Source: Methylophaga lonarensis MPL
Lineage (GTDB): Bacteria > Pseudomonadota > Gammaproteobacteria > Nitrosococcales > Methylophagaceae
DNA: 64,000 nt
Assembly: GCF_000349205.1 (NCBI RefSeq)
Contig: NZ_APHR01000037.1
Location: 1-64,000, forward strand
Reading direction: 5' to 3'
In this document: piece after piece, positions 38,259 through 47,835 of the stretch
Layout: each line of letters opens with the position of its first letter
Numbering within the stretch: the stretch's first letter is position 1
The notes under the pieces: model-generated
The model's database searches: none
What the model was told of the DNA's origin: nothing
Seen by the model: only the letters and a program-made list of their open reading frames with translations
Translations under genes and position numbers: made by a program

Positions 38259-39453
38259 ACGCCTGCCGGTGACCGTGCTGTCGGGATTTCTTGGCGCCGG
38301 TAAAACCACGGTGCTCAATCACATACTGCACAATCGGCAGGGCCGGCGAGTGGCTGTTATTGTCAACGATATGAGTGAAATCAACATCGATGCCAAACAA
38401 GTCCAAAACGATGTACAGCTCAATCGTGCCGAGGAAAAACTGGTTGAGATGAGCAATGGTTGCATTTGCTGCACCTTGCGTGAGGATTTGCTGGTTGAAG
38501 TGCGTGCATTGGCGGAAGCAGGCAAATTTGATTATCTGGTCATTGAGTCCACCGGTATTTCTGAACCATTACCTGTCGCCGAAACCTTCACCTTTGCAGA
38601 TGAGGATGGCATCAGTCTGTCAGATGTAGCACGTCTCGATACCATGGTGACTGTGGTTGATGCAGTCAATTTTCTGCGTGATTACAATGAAGCAAAATAC
38701 CTGCAAGAAACTGGTGAAAGTCTTGGCGAAGAAGATCAGCGCAGCGTGGCAGATTTGCTGGTTGATCAGATTGAATTTTGTGATGTGATTTTGCTCAGCA
38801 AAACAGATTTATGCAGCCAGACACAACAGGCAGAAGTCTCGGCCATTCTGAAAAGCCTCAATCCTGAAGCCGAAATCATTGCCATTGATCACGGCAAGGT
38901 GCCTCTGGATAAAGTTCTTGGAACGGGAGCTTTTAGTTTCGAACGTGCTGAGCAGGCTGCGGGTTGGTTAAAGGAAATGCGAGGCGAACATGTGCCTGAA
39001 ACCGAAGAGTATGGCATTAGCAGTTTTGCCTACATTGCGAGAAGGCCATTTCACCCACAAAAGTTCCATGATTTTCTGCATCAAAAATGGCCCTCGGGCA
39101 AGCTGATTCGCTCTAAAGGGTATTTCTGGCTGGCCAGTCGACCACAGTTTGCCTGTCAATGGAATCAGGCGGGTGGTATTGCACGTTATGGTTTTGCTGG
39201 AATGTTCTGGAAAGCTGTGCCTGAGGATCGCTGGCCGGAAGATGAGGCTTCACGCGCGGTCATTTTGGAAAACTGGCAAGAACCATTTGGCGATATGCGT
39301 CAGGAGCTGGTGTTTATTGGCCAGAATCTCGATCAGCATTTGATCACCGAGCAACTGGATCAATGCTTGCTCAGTGATGCCGAATTACTGGCCGGCAAGA
39401 CGCTGTGGGAAACGATGCCGGATCCATTTCCTGCTTGGGATGAGGTCGCCTGA
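38239..39453 (+). CDS. COG0523 GTPase, ZigA-type putative zinc metallochaperone
   Basis: About 404 residues of the CobW/COG0523 G3E family. Walker A is [11 protein letters not shown], the metal-binding CxCC is in [20 protein letters not shown] is the switch region, and SKTDL the guanine-specificity motif. The C-terminal CobW domain includes the YFWLASRP motif. ZigA of Acinetobacter, with this organisation, is induced by zinc limitation and hands zinc to client enzymes. The start at 38239 overlaps dksA2 by 20 bp; an earlier ATG at 38218 is possible. Its stop overlaps the DUF1826 start. Confidence 0.9.
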   Translation: MTTSNDKRLPVTVLSGFLGAGKTTVLNHILHNRQGRRVAVIVNDMSEINIDAKQVQNDVQLNRAEEKLVEMSNGCICCTLREDLLVEVRALAEAGKFDYLVIESTGISEPLPVAETFTFADEDGISLSDVARLDTMVTVVDAVNFLRDYNEAKYLQETGESLGEEDQRSVADLLVDQIEFCDVILLSKTDLCSQTQQAEVSAILKSLNPEAEIIAIDHGKVPLDKVLGTGAFSFERAEQAAGWLKEMRGEHVPETEEYGISSFAYIARRPFHPQKFHDFLHQKWPSGKLIRSKGYFWLASRPQFACQWNQAGGIARYGFAGMFWKAVPEDRWPEDEASRAVILENWQEPFGDMRQELVFIGQNLDQHLITEQLDQCLLSDAELLAGKTLWETMPDPFPAWDEVA

Positions 39454-40106
39454 TGCTTGCCGAAAACCAGCCTTATTCTCCGATCAGCGTGTTTGCTGAT
39501 GAGCCTATGGTGATGACTCGAATTTATGATGCTGAAGTGAATCTGGCCGTCTGGAATCGTAGTCTTGCGCGACAAGTTGTGGACTATGCTGAACTGCTTT
39601 GCCAGCAATCTGTGGCACTTCAACTTCGAAGCATTGTTGAGCCTGCCAGTACTACGCAACACCTCATTGATGGATTGCCTGACAAAACGGGGCGTTTGGA
39701 TTTTGTCAAAGATGTAGCTGGATTGGTCGAGATGTTTGCTGATTTGTTTGAACTGGAACGCGTCGGAATCAGACTGAGTATTATCGACAATACCATGTGT
39801 CCAAGATTTCATACCGATCACTTGCCATGCCGGTTGGTGACCAGCTATGCAGGCGCTGCCACGCAATGGCTACCGGAAGCGACTGTTGATAGAAGTAAAC
39901 TTGGCGCTGGTGCCGCAGGCTTGCCCGATCATCTGTCTGGAATCTACTGCGACCCGGCTATGATCCAGCAACTCAATACGGGTGACGTCGCATTGCTTAA
40001 AGGCGATGGCTGGCATGGCAATAGTGGATACGGTATTGTGCATCGATCACCTGCCATCAATATTGATGAAAAACGTTTGTTATTAACACTGGATTTTGCT
40101 GAGTAA
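39453..40106 (+). CDS. DUF1826 family protein
   Basis: A 217-residue cytoplasmic protein of DUF1826. The conserved segments are NTMCPRFHTDHLPCRLVTSYAG, with possible metal-binding Cys and His, and GDVALLKGDGWHGNSGYGIVHRSP. The family is repeatedly found next to COG0523 GTPases and Zur-regulated genes, which supports a role in zinc allocation, but no activity is known to me. Its ATG overlaps the upstream stop by one base. Confidence 0.85.
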   Translation: MLAENQPYSPISVFADEPMVMTRIYDAEVNLAVWNRSLARQVVDYAELLCQQSVALQLRSIVEPASTTQHLIDGLPDKTGRLDFVKDVAGLVEMFADLFELERVGIRLSIIDNTMCPRFHTDHLPCRLVTSYAGAATQWLPEATVDRSKLGAGAAGLPDHLSGIYCDPAMIQQLNTGDVALLKGDGWHGNSGYGIVHRSPAINIDEKRLLLTLDFAE

Positions 40107-40128
40107 CTAATAAAGAGGATATGGACCA

Positions 40129-40731
40129 ATGCGAATATCGTTGTTCGTAGCGCTATTGCCATTAATGCTGTCTTCTCAGGTCTATGGTCATGGGGATCAT
40201 CACCACGATCACGGCCATTCCCATTCACATGATGACCATCACAGCCATGCACATGATCATCACCATGCTGATGACCACCGACATCATGGCGCTCATGTTC
40301 ATGGCCTGGCTCATCTTGATGTCATCATCGCAGAAAATCAGCTGATGTTAAGCCTGCAGTCACCGGCGATGGATATCGTCGGCTTTGAACATCAGCCAGG
40401 CGACGCGGCACAGCAAGCTCAGTTAGAACAAGCTCTGAGCAAGCTACAACAGCCTGACAATGTTTTTAAGGTCAACAATGGTGCCTGTTCACTGCAACAA
40501 CTGATCATTAACAATCCGTTTGATACGACGGAAAATCATGCAGATCATGTCGATATTGAAGCCGAGTACCTTTTCGACTGTGAAGCTGCCTCATCGATTA
40601 GCGTCATTGATATCACTCTGTTCCAGCATTTCCCGGATATCAGTAGCATCAATGTTCAGCTTGTCACTGATCATGGTCAGCAACAACTCAACTTGACGCC
40701 GAACCATTCTCAGATCAGGATCGCGGAATGA
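40129..40731 (+). CDS. Histidine-rich periplasmic zinc-binding protein, DUF2796 (ZrgA type)
   Basis: A 200-residue exported protein. The signal peptide ends near residue 20 (SSQVYG). The next 44 residues contain about 20 histidines mixed with Asp, a likely zinc sponge, and end HVHGLAHLDV, a DUF2796 hallmark. The rest, with two cysteines (NNGACSL, LFDCEA), forms the folded domain. In Vibrio and Pseudomonas, DUF2796 proteins are Zur-regulated parts of ABC zinc-uptake systems. Its stop overlaps the zur start by 4 bp. Confidence 0.9.
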   Translation: MRISLFVALLPLMLSSQVYGHGDHHHDHGHSHSHDDHHSHAHDHHHADDHRHHGAHVHGLAHLDVIIAENQLMLSLQSPAMDIVGFEHQPGDAAQQAQLEQALSKLQQPDNVFKVNNGACSLQQLIINNPFDTTENHADHVDIEAEYLFDCEAASSISVIDITLFQHFPDISSINVQLVTDHGQQQLNLTPNHSQIRIAE

Positions 40732-41183
40732 CTTCCGCAAAACTTGAAAAAATACTCCACCAGGCTGAAAAGCAGTGCGCTGACAATGGCGCACGTCTGA
40801 CCCTTAAGCGCAGACACATTCTGACGATACTGGCAGCTTCCGATTCACCCTTATCGGCATACGAAATTGCTGATCATTACCGTGAGCAGCACTCTGAAAA
40901 TATCCCGGTCATGTCGGTGTATCGAATGCTGGATTTCCTGGCACAGAACAATCTGGTGCACAAACTCAGCTCGACTAATAAGTTTATTGCCTGCGCGCAC
41001 ATCGCCTGTAGTCACTCACATGAGATTCCCCAATTTCTTATTTGCGATAAATGCCACCACGTGCGTGAAGTCGGTATCAACCGAGAAGTTATCTCGGCCT
41101 TGCAGGAAAGTGTTGGCACCGTGGACTTTCAACTCAATAGTCCACAACTCGAGTTACATGGTCTCTGCGAAAACTGTCGATAA
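40728..41183 (+). CDS. zur: Fur-family zinc regulator Zur
   Basis: A 151-residue repressor. The winged helix includes RLTLKRRHILTIL and ENIPVMSVYRMLDFLAQNNLVHKL. The regulatory-site histidines and cysteines appear in ACAHIACSHSHEIPQFLICDKCHHVRE, and a second CxxC closes the protein (LCENCR), forming the structural zinc site. The HSHE-type motif and position next to zinc genes favour Zur over Fur. It is the last gene of the dksA2 operon, so if the upstream motif is its operator, it controls its own expression. Confidence 0.92.
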   Translation: MTSAKLEKILHQAEKQCADNGARLTLKRRHILTILAASDSPLSAYEIADHYREQHSENIPVMSVYRMLDFLAQNNLVHKLSSTNKFIACAHIACSHSHEIPQFLICDKCHHVREVGINREVISALQESVGTVDFQLNSPQLELHGLCENCR

Positions 41184-41223
41184 CCTGTTTTGAACAACCT
41201 ATCGATCCGCTTATCGTAAGAAC

Positions 41224-41236
41224 GATATATCATATC
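41224..41236. promoter_or_regulatory. Candidate Zur operator upstream of the ABC-TonB operon
   Basis: GATATATCATATC, the exact reverse complement of the 13-mer at 37682-37694, lies 63 bp before the ABC ATPase start. An adjoining inverted repeat TATCGT-N4-ACGATA (41212-41227) overlaps it. A -35-like TTGAAC lies about 30 bp upstream. Confidence 0.45.
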
Positions 41237-41298
41237 TTGTTGTTAAGGGTGATAAGCCATTGTGCGTTTCGAGCCCGACATCAATACAGGAAAGCATC

Positions 41299-42000
41299 AT
41301 GTTGGAAGTTAAAAATCTCAGCAAACAGTTTGCTGAGCATACGGCTGTGGACGATATCAGCTTTACGGTGAACGCCGGAGAGGTTTTTTGTTTGTTGGGT
41401 GCCAATGGTGCTGGTAAAACCACCACATTGAATATGCTACTGGGTTTTGAAATGCCAAGTGGCGGCAAAGCACTACTGGACGGTGTCGATCTGCTTGCAG
41501 ATCGTGAGTTAAGAAGAAACAAAATCATGTATGTGCCTGAAAACGTCAATCTTTATGACGAGTTCAGTGCTGTCGAGAACATTGCTTATCTGGCAGAGCT
41601 TTCCAATACAGCCACCGCAAACGCCGATATCCATGCTGCACTGAAAACGGCTGGGCTTGCTGAAGAGTTCCATCATCGTTTGGTCGGCGGCTTTTCTAAA
41701 GGCATGCGTCAGAAAGTAGCCATTGCCTTTGCCATATTGAAACAAGCTCGATTGGTTTTGATGGATGAGCCGACATCGGGTTTGGACCCGGTCGCCACAC
41801 GCGACTTTATTGCCGTTGTGCAGACCCTGAAAGCACAACAGGCTTCGGTGTTGATCGTCACCCACGATTTGCAGTGCGCACATTTGTTGGCTGATCAGAT
41901 CGCCATTATGAGCCGGGGGAAAATTATTGATTTGATTGAAAACAAGGGTGTGTCACTGGAGCGAATTACCCAGCGATACTTCGACAATTTTGCCGCTTGA
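41299..42000 (+). CDS. ABC transporter ATP-binding protein (ABC-2/NatA type)
   Basis: A 233-residue ATPase with Walker A GANGAGKTT, a modified signature FSKGMRQKVAIAFA and Walker B LVLMDEPTSGLD. The signature with Ser-Lys-Gly and the lack of a substrate-binding protein point to an ABC-2 type system, usually exporters or membrane-protein assembly machines. The ATG at 41299 is chosen (AGGAAAG upstream); the frame is open from 41260. It is first in the operon with the TonB receptor and two ABC-2 permeases. Confidence 0.9.
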   Translation: MLEVKNLSKQFAEHTAVDDISFTVNAGEVFCLLGANGAGKTTTLNMLLGFEMPSGGKALLDGVDLLADRELRRNKIMYVPENVNLYDEFSAVENIAYLAELSNTATANADIHAALKTAGLAEEFHHRLVGGFSKGMRQKVAIAFAILKQARLVLMDEPTSGLDPVATRDFIAVVQTLKAQQASVLIVTHDLQCAHLLADQIAIMSRGKIIDLIENKGVSLERITQRYFDNFAA

Positions 42001-42018
42001 GCAAGGAATACTTACAGA

Positions 42019-44022
42019 ATGAAATTAAGGACACTTTCAGCAATCATGATCACGGCCAGCAGTGCCATTCCAGCTGTCGTTAATGCTGATGATGACGCAG
42101 TTTTACGCAGCCCTGACACGATATTGGTGATTGGCAGCCGCCCTGATTATGCAACGACACACTTGGCTGGTTCACATGATGTCATTTCACGTGAAGAGCT
42201 GGCCCAGCTACATATCGATAACACTATGGAGCTGTTTACCAAGGTGCCTGGAGTGTATTTTGCCAGATACAATCAGGGCATCATTAATACTGATATTGGT
42301 ATTCGTGGTTTTGCTGCCGAAGGCAGCACACCTCATGCAAAACTGCTGATCGATGGCATACCAGCCAATCTGCACAATGGCTACAGCGAGATGGATCAGT
42401 TGTTTCCACAGAATATTGATTCGGTTCAGGTGTTCAAGGGCAATAGCGATCCACGCTATGGTGCATTTAACGTCGCCGGTAACTACAACATCACCACCCG
42501 ATCCGACGTTGGTCGCATGGTCGAGGCGACCGTGGGCAGCTTTAATGCTCGAGAGTTGCAAGCCTATTGGGGTGAGCAGAGTGGTGCACTGCAACACAGC
42601 TATTTTGCCGGCTATCGAAAAAGTGGCGGCTATCGGGATAATTTTGATGTTGAAAAATACTCGGTATCCGGACGCTGGTTTTATGATCTCAGTGATCTAA
42701 CCACGCTGGGCTTTATTGCCCGAGTTGCAGGCTATGATGCCGATGCGCCAGGTTATCTGCCCCGTGATGAAGCCAGACGTCATCCACGTCGCTCTGCAGC
42801 TTATGCAAGGCAAGATGGTGGTGACAAATCACAACAGTCTTACAGTCTGCATTTTGATACCGCGCTGTCGGATCAACTCGACTGGTCGGTCAAGGCTTAT
42901 TACAACACCTACGAACGCGAGCGCTGGGTACGTTTCAGTGAGGCCGGTTCTCTGCAAAATCGTTATGACGATCAATTGCATAAAGGCTTTATTTCTACCC
43001 TGGTCTGGGATATCAATGACCAATGGGCCATGACCTGGGGCGTTGATATGGATTACCAGAACGTGGTTGAACAGCGTTTTGGCACCATTGACAATCGCCG
43101 AGCACGTGACACCAGTGCGGTATCACGCAATTTCCGTTATAACTTCAATACCAAAGGCAGTTATCTGCAACTCAGCCACTCGCCTAATCAATATATCGAC
43201 TGGAATGCAGCGGTGCGTGTTGACCGGCTGAATGGTTCGTTCAATCAGCGCGATGCCGCCGGTGTCAAGACATCACGCAGTATTTATGACTTTGGCAGTA
43301 TTGTTCAACCGAAACTGAACCTGTTTGTGCACCCGACCGATACGGTCACTTTATTTGCCAACTATGGTCGCAGTTTTCAGCATCCGTTTGGTGCTGATGC
43401 CTATACCACAGGTGATCGCAATGCCCGCGATGTTTCCATCAATGATGGCTGGGAGCTGGGCGTGATGTGGGCAATGACAGCCGATGTTGATCTGCGGGTT
43501 TCCTATTGGCAGCAGGCGGCCAAGGATGAATTTGTGGTGGTGGATGGCACACCGCGCAACGTCGGTAAAACCCTGCGCAAGGGCACAGATGTCGGTGTGA
43601 ACTGGCAAATCAATCCGGCACTGCTGTTATGGGGCAATATGTCGTTTATCGACTCGGAAATTCGTACCAGCGCCGACGGTAACAAGGGTAATTCATTAAG
43701 AAGTATCCCGGACTATGTGGGATCGATGGGCCTGAATTATCTGGTCACACCCAAGCTGACTAGTCGCCTGCATGTCCATACTCAAGGTGGTTCCTACGTT
43801 AACGAGCAAAACCGTGGCGGCAAGTTCGGTCAATACACCTTGGTCGATTTGAGCCTTGATTATGATACCGGCTGGGGCAATATTAATTTTCAGGTAAATA
43901 ATCTGTTCAATCGTTACTACGAATACGTCTATGACTTCGGTGATAGTGGCAGTCCGGTCGACACCATTCACTCCCCAGGTGACGGTATCAATGCCAGCGT
44001 TTCCGTGCTGTACCGTTTCTGA
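42019..44022 (+). CDS. TonB-dependent outer-membrane receptor
   Basis: A 667-residue receptor. A signal peptide ends near residue 23 (AVVNA). The plug domain includes TMELFTKVPGVYFARYNQG, GIRGFAAEGSTPHAKLLIDG and QVFKGNSDPRYGAFNVAGN. A 22-strand-type barrel follows and ends with the terminal aromatic VSVLYRF. No TonB or ExbBD gene lies in the window. Its place between an ABC ATPase and ABC-2 permeases in a zinc-linked operon suggests uptake of zinc or a zinc chelate, but the ligand is not shown. Confidence 0.92.
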   Translation: MKLRTLSAIMITASSAIPAVVNADDDAVLRSPDTILVIGSRPDYATTHLAGSHDVISREELAQLHIDNTMELFTKVPGVYFARYNQGIINTDIGIRGFAAEGSTPHAKLLIDGIPANLHNGYSEMDQLFPQNIDSVQVFKGNSDPRYGAFNVAGNYNITTRSDVGRMVEATVGSFNARELQAYWGEQSGALQHSYFAGYRKSGGYRDNFDVEKYSVSGRWFYDLSDLTTLGFIARVAGYDADAPGYLPRDEARRHPRRSAAYARQDGGDKSQQSYSLHFDTALSDQLDWSVKAYYNTYERERWVRFSEAGSLQNRYDDQLHKGFISTLVWDINDQWAMTWGVDMDYQNVVEQRFGTIDNRRARDTSAVSRNFRYNFNTKGSYLQLSHSPNQYIDWNAAVRVDRLNGSFNQRDAAGVKTSRSIYDFGSIVQPKLNLFVHPTDTVTLFANYGRSFQHPFGADAYTTGDRNARDVSINDGWELGVMWAMTADVDLRVSYWQQAAKDEFVVVDGTPRNVGKTLRKGTDVGVNWQINPALLLWGNMSFIDSEIRTSADGNKGNSLRSIPDYVGSMGLNYLVTPKLTSRLHVHTQGGSYVNEQNRGGKFGQYTLVDLSLDYDTGWGNINFQVNNLFNRYYEYVYDFGDSGSPVDTIHSPGDGINASVSVLYRF

Positions 44023-45455
44023 TGACAGATACGAAAATGATTGCTGGTGTATTTCGTCATGAGCTGCAAAAACAGGCCAGAAGCCGAACCCTTAGGCTGC
44101 TTGGACCTTTGTTGCTGTTGTTGACCTTGCTGGTTGCTGCTGCGCATTGGCAGCAGCAGCGGGACTTTACTGAAATGCAGGCACACTGGCAGGCAGAGAA
44201 CGACGCCGCCTGGCAAGCACAGCCGGATCGGCATCCACATCGCGTTGCGCATTACGGCACGATGGCTTTTCGTACTCTGTCGGCACTTAATTTTCTCGAT
44301 GCTGGCGTGAATCCGTTTGTCGGCAATGCCTTGTTTCTGGAAGCTCATCGCCAGAACAGCAGTCACTTCAGACAATACATGCACAGTACCGCCTATATGG
44401 GCTTGGGCTATCTATCAGCTGCCACCATCATTTTGGTGTTATGGCCGCTGGTGTTGGTGACAATTGCCTTTGCCAGTATCAGTCAGGAGCGCGAACGTGG
44501 AACACTGCGTCTATTGCTCAGCATGGGAGTGAGTCTCAGACAGTTATGGCTGGGTAAGGCTGCGGCTTATTTACTGATATCACTGCTTTTTTTGTTGATG
44601 ATATTTGCCATTGCCCTGTTATTCATGGCCAGTGGCGCGTCTGCCGCGGTTGACATGACTCGACTGTTTGGACTGTTTGTACTGTATCTGGGCTACAGTC
44701 TGATATGGATCATGCTCATTCTGACACTGTCGCAATATGCAGCGAGCAGTTATCAAGCCTTGTTGCAGGCGGTACTGCTCTGGGCTGTCCTGGTGGTCAT
44801 GCTGCCAAAGTTGAGCTTTTCACTGGGAGCGCACTGGTATCCGATGCCAGATAGAGCCAGTTTTGAAGCCCAACTAGAGCAGTTGATTGCAGAGGTTGGC
44901 GACTCACATAACCCGGATGATCCTCATTTCAGTGCATTTCGACAGTCCGTGCTCGATGAGTACGGGGTAAGTTCAGTGGAAGATTTGCCAGTCAACTGGC
45001 GAGGCCTGGTGATGACAGAGGGTGAACGCATCACCAGTGAAGTCTTCACCGAGCAATATCAACAATTGTTGCAACAGGCAGAGCGACAAAACCGCTTGTT
45101 CAGAGGGTTTGCGCTGTTGTCACCTTATATGTTGACTGCCGAGCTGTCATCGCGGCTGGCGGCCAGTGATGCAGCAAGTTTTTATTACTTCGAAGTACAG
45201 GCCGAAAGCTATCGCTATGAGCTTATTCAACAGCTCAATCAACTGCATACTTATGAAGTGGATTTGGCTCATGATCGGCAAACACGGTTGAGTCAGGACT
45301 TCTGGCAAAACTTTGAGATGTTTGAGTTACCGGAACAGAGTCTCGGTCAATCGCTACAGCAGGGCACTGCTCTGATAGTGACATGGTTAGTCTGGTTGTT
45401 ACTGTTATCAGGCCTGGGTGGTCGATATAACCAAAGCAGGGGAGCGCGAGTCTGA
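44022..45455 (+). CDS. ABC-2 permease, DUF3526-like (first of two)
   Basis: A 477-residue membrane protein. One N-terminal helix is followed by a large periplasmic stretch (about residues 45-120), then a cluster of helices with SQERERGTLRLLLSMGVSLRQLWLGK, the coupling-helix region typical of ABC-2/NosY-type permeases, then a second soluble domain and a final helix. The start overlaps the receptor stop by one base, and its stop overlaps the next permease start by one base. Confidence 0.8.
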   Translation: MTDTKMIAGVFRHELQKQARSRTLRLLGPLLLLLTLLVAAAHWQQQRDFTEMQAHWQAENDAAWQAQPDRHPHRVAHYGTMAFRTLSALNFLDAGVNPFVGNALFLEAHRQNSSHFRQYMHSTAYMGLGYLSAATIILVLWPLVLVTIAFASISQERERGTLRLLLSMGVSLRQLWLGKAAAYLLISLLFLLMIFAIALLFMASGASAAVDMTRLFGLFVLYLGYSLIWIMLILTLSQYAASSYQALLQAVLLWAVLVVMLPKLSFSLGAHWYPMPDRASFEAQLEQLIAEVGDSHNPDDPHFSAFRQSVLDEYGVSSVEDLPVNWRGLVMTEGERITSEVFTEQYQQLLQQAERQNRLFRGFALLSPYMLTAELSSRLAASDAASFYYFEVQAESYRYELIQQLNQLHTYEVDLAHDRQTRLSQDFWQNFEMFELPEQSLGQSLQQGTALIVTWLVWLLLLSGLGGRYNQSRGARV

Positions 45456-46822
45456 TGCAATCATGGAAGATGGAATTCAGACTGTTGTGGCGATCGCGGA
45501 TGTCGCGAATGTTTCTGTTGGCTTACCTGATATTGGCATTACTGGCACTGTATTGGGGCCAGCAACGGGTCGATAGGGAACAGACTTTTCATGCACAGGT
45601 AGTCGAGCAAACGCAACAGGTGTTGGCAAGCTATCAGGCGGAGGGTGCCGAAGCACTGGATCCTGGCTATCTTGGCTATTACCTGTTTATGCCGGTCTGG
45701 CAAACGCCTGAAGTCTGGGCGGGGGTGATTCACGGTGAACGACATGAACATCCGGTGCAATTGCGCATTCGTCTGTTGGGTTTACAGGGGCAGTTACACG
45801 CGTCGGAGATTCACAATATCAGTGCCTTGGCTTATGGACATCTGGATCTGGCGTTTGTCTGGTTGTTTGTGATGCCCTTGCTGATAGGTGCCTTGTCAGT
45901 CAACTTGCTGGCCGAGGAAAAAATGCGAGGCCGTTGGCCAATCATTGCTGCACAGTCCAGCAATGCTGTGGTGATTCTATGGCGACGTCTGCTGTTACGT
46001 TTTGGCATGTTGGCCATCGTAAACAGTGTGGTGTTACTGGCCGTGTTGCTGATCACGCCGGTCAGTTTTGGCATTAGCTGGCTGCTGGTTGCTATGTTGG
46101 TGTTGCTGTACCAGTTATTCTGGATGGTACTGGCTGGCTGGATTATCAGCCTGAAACGACAAATGGCCTTTAATACCTTGTTATATCTATGTATTTGGCT
46201 GATTTTGAGTTTTGTCATACCGGGCGTTGGCTATCTACTACAAGCTCAGCAGCAACAGGCAGCAGAGCATATCGGCATGATGACCGAGCAGCGCCAGTAC
46301 ATGCATGACCGCTGGGATAGTGATCGACAGGCTGATTTGGATAATTATTTGCAGCGTTTTCCAGAGTGGGCTGATACGGCCCCGCTGGGTGAAGGGTTCG
46401 ACTGGAAGTGGTATTTCGCCATGCAGCATATGAGCGATCTGATGGTTGAAGACCGCGTTGAGGATTATCGTCAGCAAAGACTAAAGGCACTGCAATTACA
46501 ACAAGCCTTTTTGTGGAGCTCGCCAGTACTTAATTTGCAGACCTTACTTAACCGAATGGCGGGCAATGACACGCTGGCACATCAGGCGTTTTTGGATCAG
46601 GTCATTGCCTACCATGATGAACTGCGCGATTTTTACTATCCGTTTTTGTTTCATGATGCGTCTTTCAGCGAAGCTGATTTTGCCCGGATACCGGCATTTG
46701 TCTATCAAGCACCCAAACAGTCATTCCTGCTAATGGGCCTGATGCAGTTTGCTTTGGGATTTGTGTTATTGCTTGGCCTGCTACTGTCACGTCGAAAACA
46801 CTGGCTAGAGAGTGATTTGTAA
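45455..46822 (+). CDS. ABC-2 permease, DUF3526-like (second of two)
   Basis: A 455-residue paralogue of the preceding permease with the same layout: N-terminal helix, periplasmic stretch, a helix cluster (about residues 130-270, including VNLLAEEKMRGRWPIIAAQ as coupling region), a soluble domain and a last helix near the C-terminus. The two would form the membrane core of a heterodimeric ABC system driven by the ATPase at 41299. Confidence 0.8.
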   Translation: MQSWKMEFRLLWRSRMSRMFLLAYLILALLALYWGQQRVDREQTFHAQVVEQTQQVLASYQAEGAEALDPGYLGYYLFMPVWQTPEVWAGVIHGERHEHPVQLRIRLLGLQGQLHASEIHNISALAYGHLDLAFVWLFVMPLLIGALSVNLLAEEKMRGRWPIIAAQSSNAVVILWRRLLLRFGMLAIVNSVVLLAVLLITPVSFGISWLLVAMLVLLYQLFWMVLAGWIISLKRQMAFNTLLYLCIWLILSFVIPGVGYLLQAQQQQAAEHIGMMTEQRQYMHDRWDSDRQADLDNYLQRFPEWADTAPLGEGFDWKWYFAMQHMSDLMVEDRVEDYRQQRLKALQLQQAFLWSSPVLNLQTLLNRMAGNDTLAHQAFLDQVIAYHDELRDFYYPFLFHDASFSEADFARIPAFVYQAPKQSFLLMGLMQFALGFVLLLGLLLSRRKHWLESDL

Positions 46823-47835
46823 TGCAGCGTGTACGGACCAACATTATCACTGGATTTCTCGGCACTGGAAAAACAACGGCCATTCGCAAGTTGTTACAAC
46901 AAAAGCCGTCGAATGAACGCTGGGCGGTGCTGGTCAATGAATTTGGTGAAGTTGGTATAGATGGTGAAATTATCCAGCAGCAGGCAAATGGCCTGCCTCA
47001 AGTCAAGGTCAAGGAGGTCCCCGGTGGCTGCATGTGTTGCGCTGCTGGTTTACCGATGACAGTCGCTATCAATGAGCTGATAGGCCGAACAAACCGGCCG
47101 GATCGATTATTGATTGAACCCAGCGGCTTGGGCCATCCCGAGGAAGTCATCGCTTTGTTATCACGGGAGCCCTACCAGCAATTACTCGATTTGCAGAGCA
47201 CGATCACCATGATTGATGCTCGCCACCTTGAAGATCCACGTTACTACAAACATGACATTTATCAGCAACAAATAGCTGTTGCTGACTTGTTGGTAGCAAA
47301 TAAAACGGACCTGTACCCAGCAGAGCAACTGGAGCGACTAAATCAATTATTGCTGGATCACTATTTGGTGGATGTTCCGGTGGTGAGCACTAGCCAGGCC
47401 GAACTAAAGCCGGAATGGCTTGAACAACCGGCCAGATTCAATCAGGCTCGCTGGCAGCGTGAAGTCGAATATCTGTTTGTTGACAGCCATATCGAACAGC
47501 TTCCAGCCGGTGGGTATCTACGCAAGCAAAGGCAACAAGCAGGTTTTCATACCGCTGGCTGGCGATTTGAACGCACACTGAATTTTGATCTTCAACAGTT
47601 CATCCACTGGGTTCAGCATCTGGAGGTACTTCGACTCAAGGCGCTGATTAATACTGAACAGGGTGGACGCTTGATTCAACGGGTTGAAAAAGAGCTTAGC
47701 GTTGAGGCAGTGGCTGAGCCACAAGAAAGCCGAATAGAGATGATTTGCGCCACACCGATTTCAGCAGATCAATTACAAAACCAGTTGTTGTCCATACAGA
47801 ACAAAAAGGCCGAGCATGTCACTCATCAAACTTAG
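46822..47835 (+). CDS. COG0523 GTPase, second copy (YjiA-like)
   Basis: A 337-residue G3E GTPase. Walker A is GFLGTGKTTAIR, the metal-binding CxCC is in GGCMCCAAGLPM, EPSGLGHPEE is the switch region and ANKTDL the guanine-recognition motif. It is shorter than and clearly different from the copy at 38239 (YjiA-like rather than ZigA-like). It overlaps the upstream permease by one base and the amidohydrolase downstream by 20 bp, so the amidohydrolase is an attractive candidate client for metal delivery. Confidence 0.9.
   Translation: MQRVRTNIITGFLGTGKTTAIRKLLQQKPSNERWAVLVNEFGEVGIDGEIIQQQANGLPQVKVKEVPGGCMCCAAGLPMTVAINELIGRTNRPDRLLIEPSGLGHPEEVIALLSREPYQQLLDLQSTITMIDARHLEDPRYYKHDIYQQQIAVADLLVANKTDLYPAEQLERLNQLLLDHYLVDVPVVSTSQAELKPEWLEQPARFNQARWQREVEYLFVDSHIEQLPAGGYLRKQRQQAGFHTAGWRFERTLNFDLQQFIHWVQHLEVLRLKALINTEQGGRLIQRVEKELSVEAVAEPQESRIEMICATPISADQLQNQLLSIQNKKAEHVTHQT

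Noticed and set aside
40190-40320. Repetitive CAT/GAT-rich DNA resembling a simple repeat
   Set aside because: The repeats are codons of the histidine-rich N-terminus of the DUF2796 protein, not a separate repeat element.
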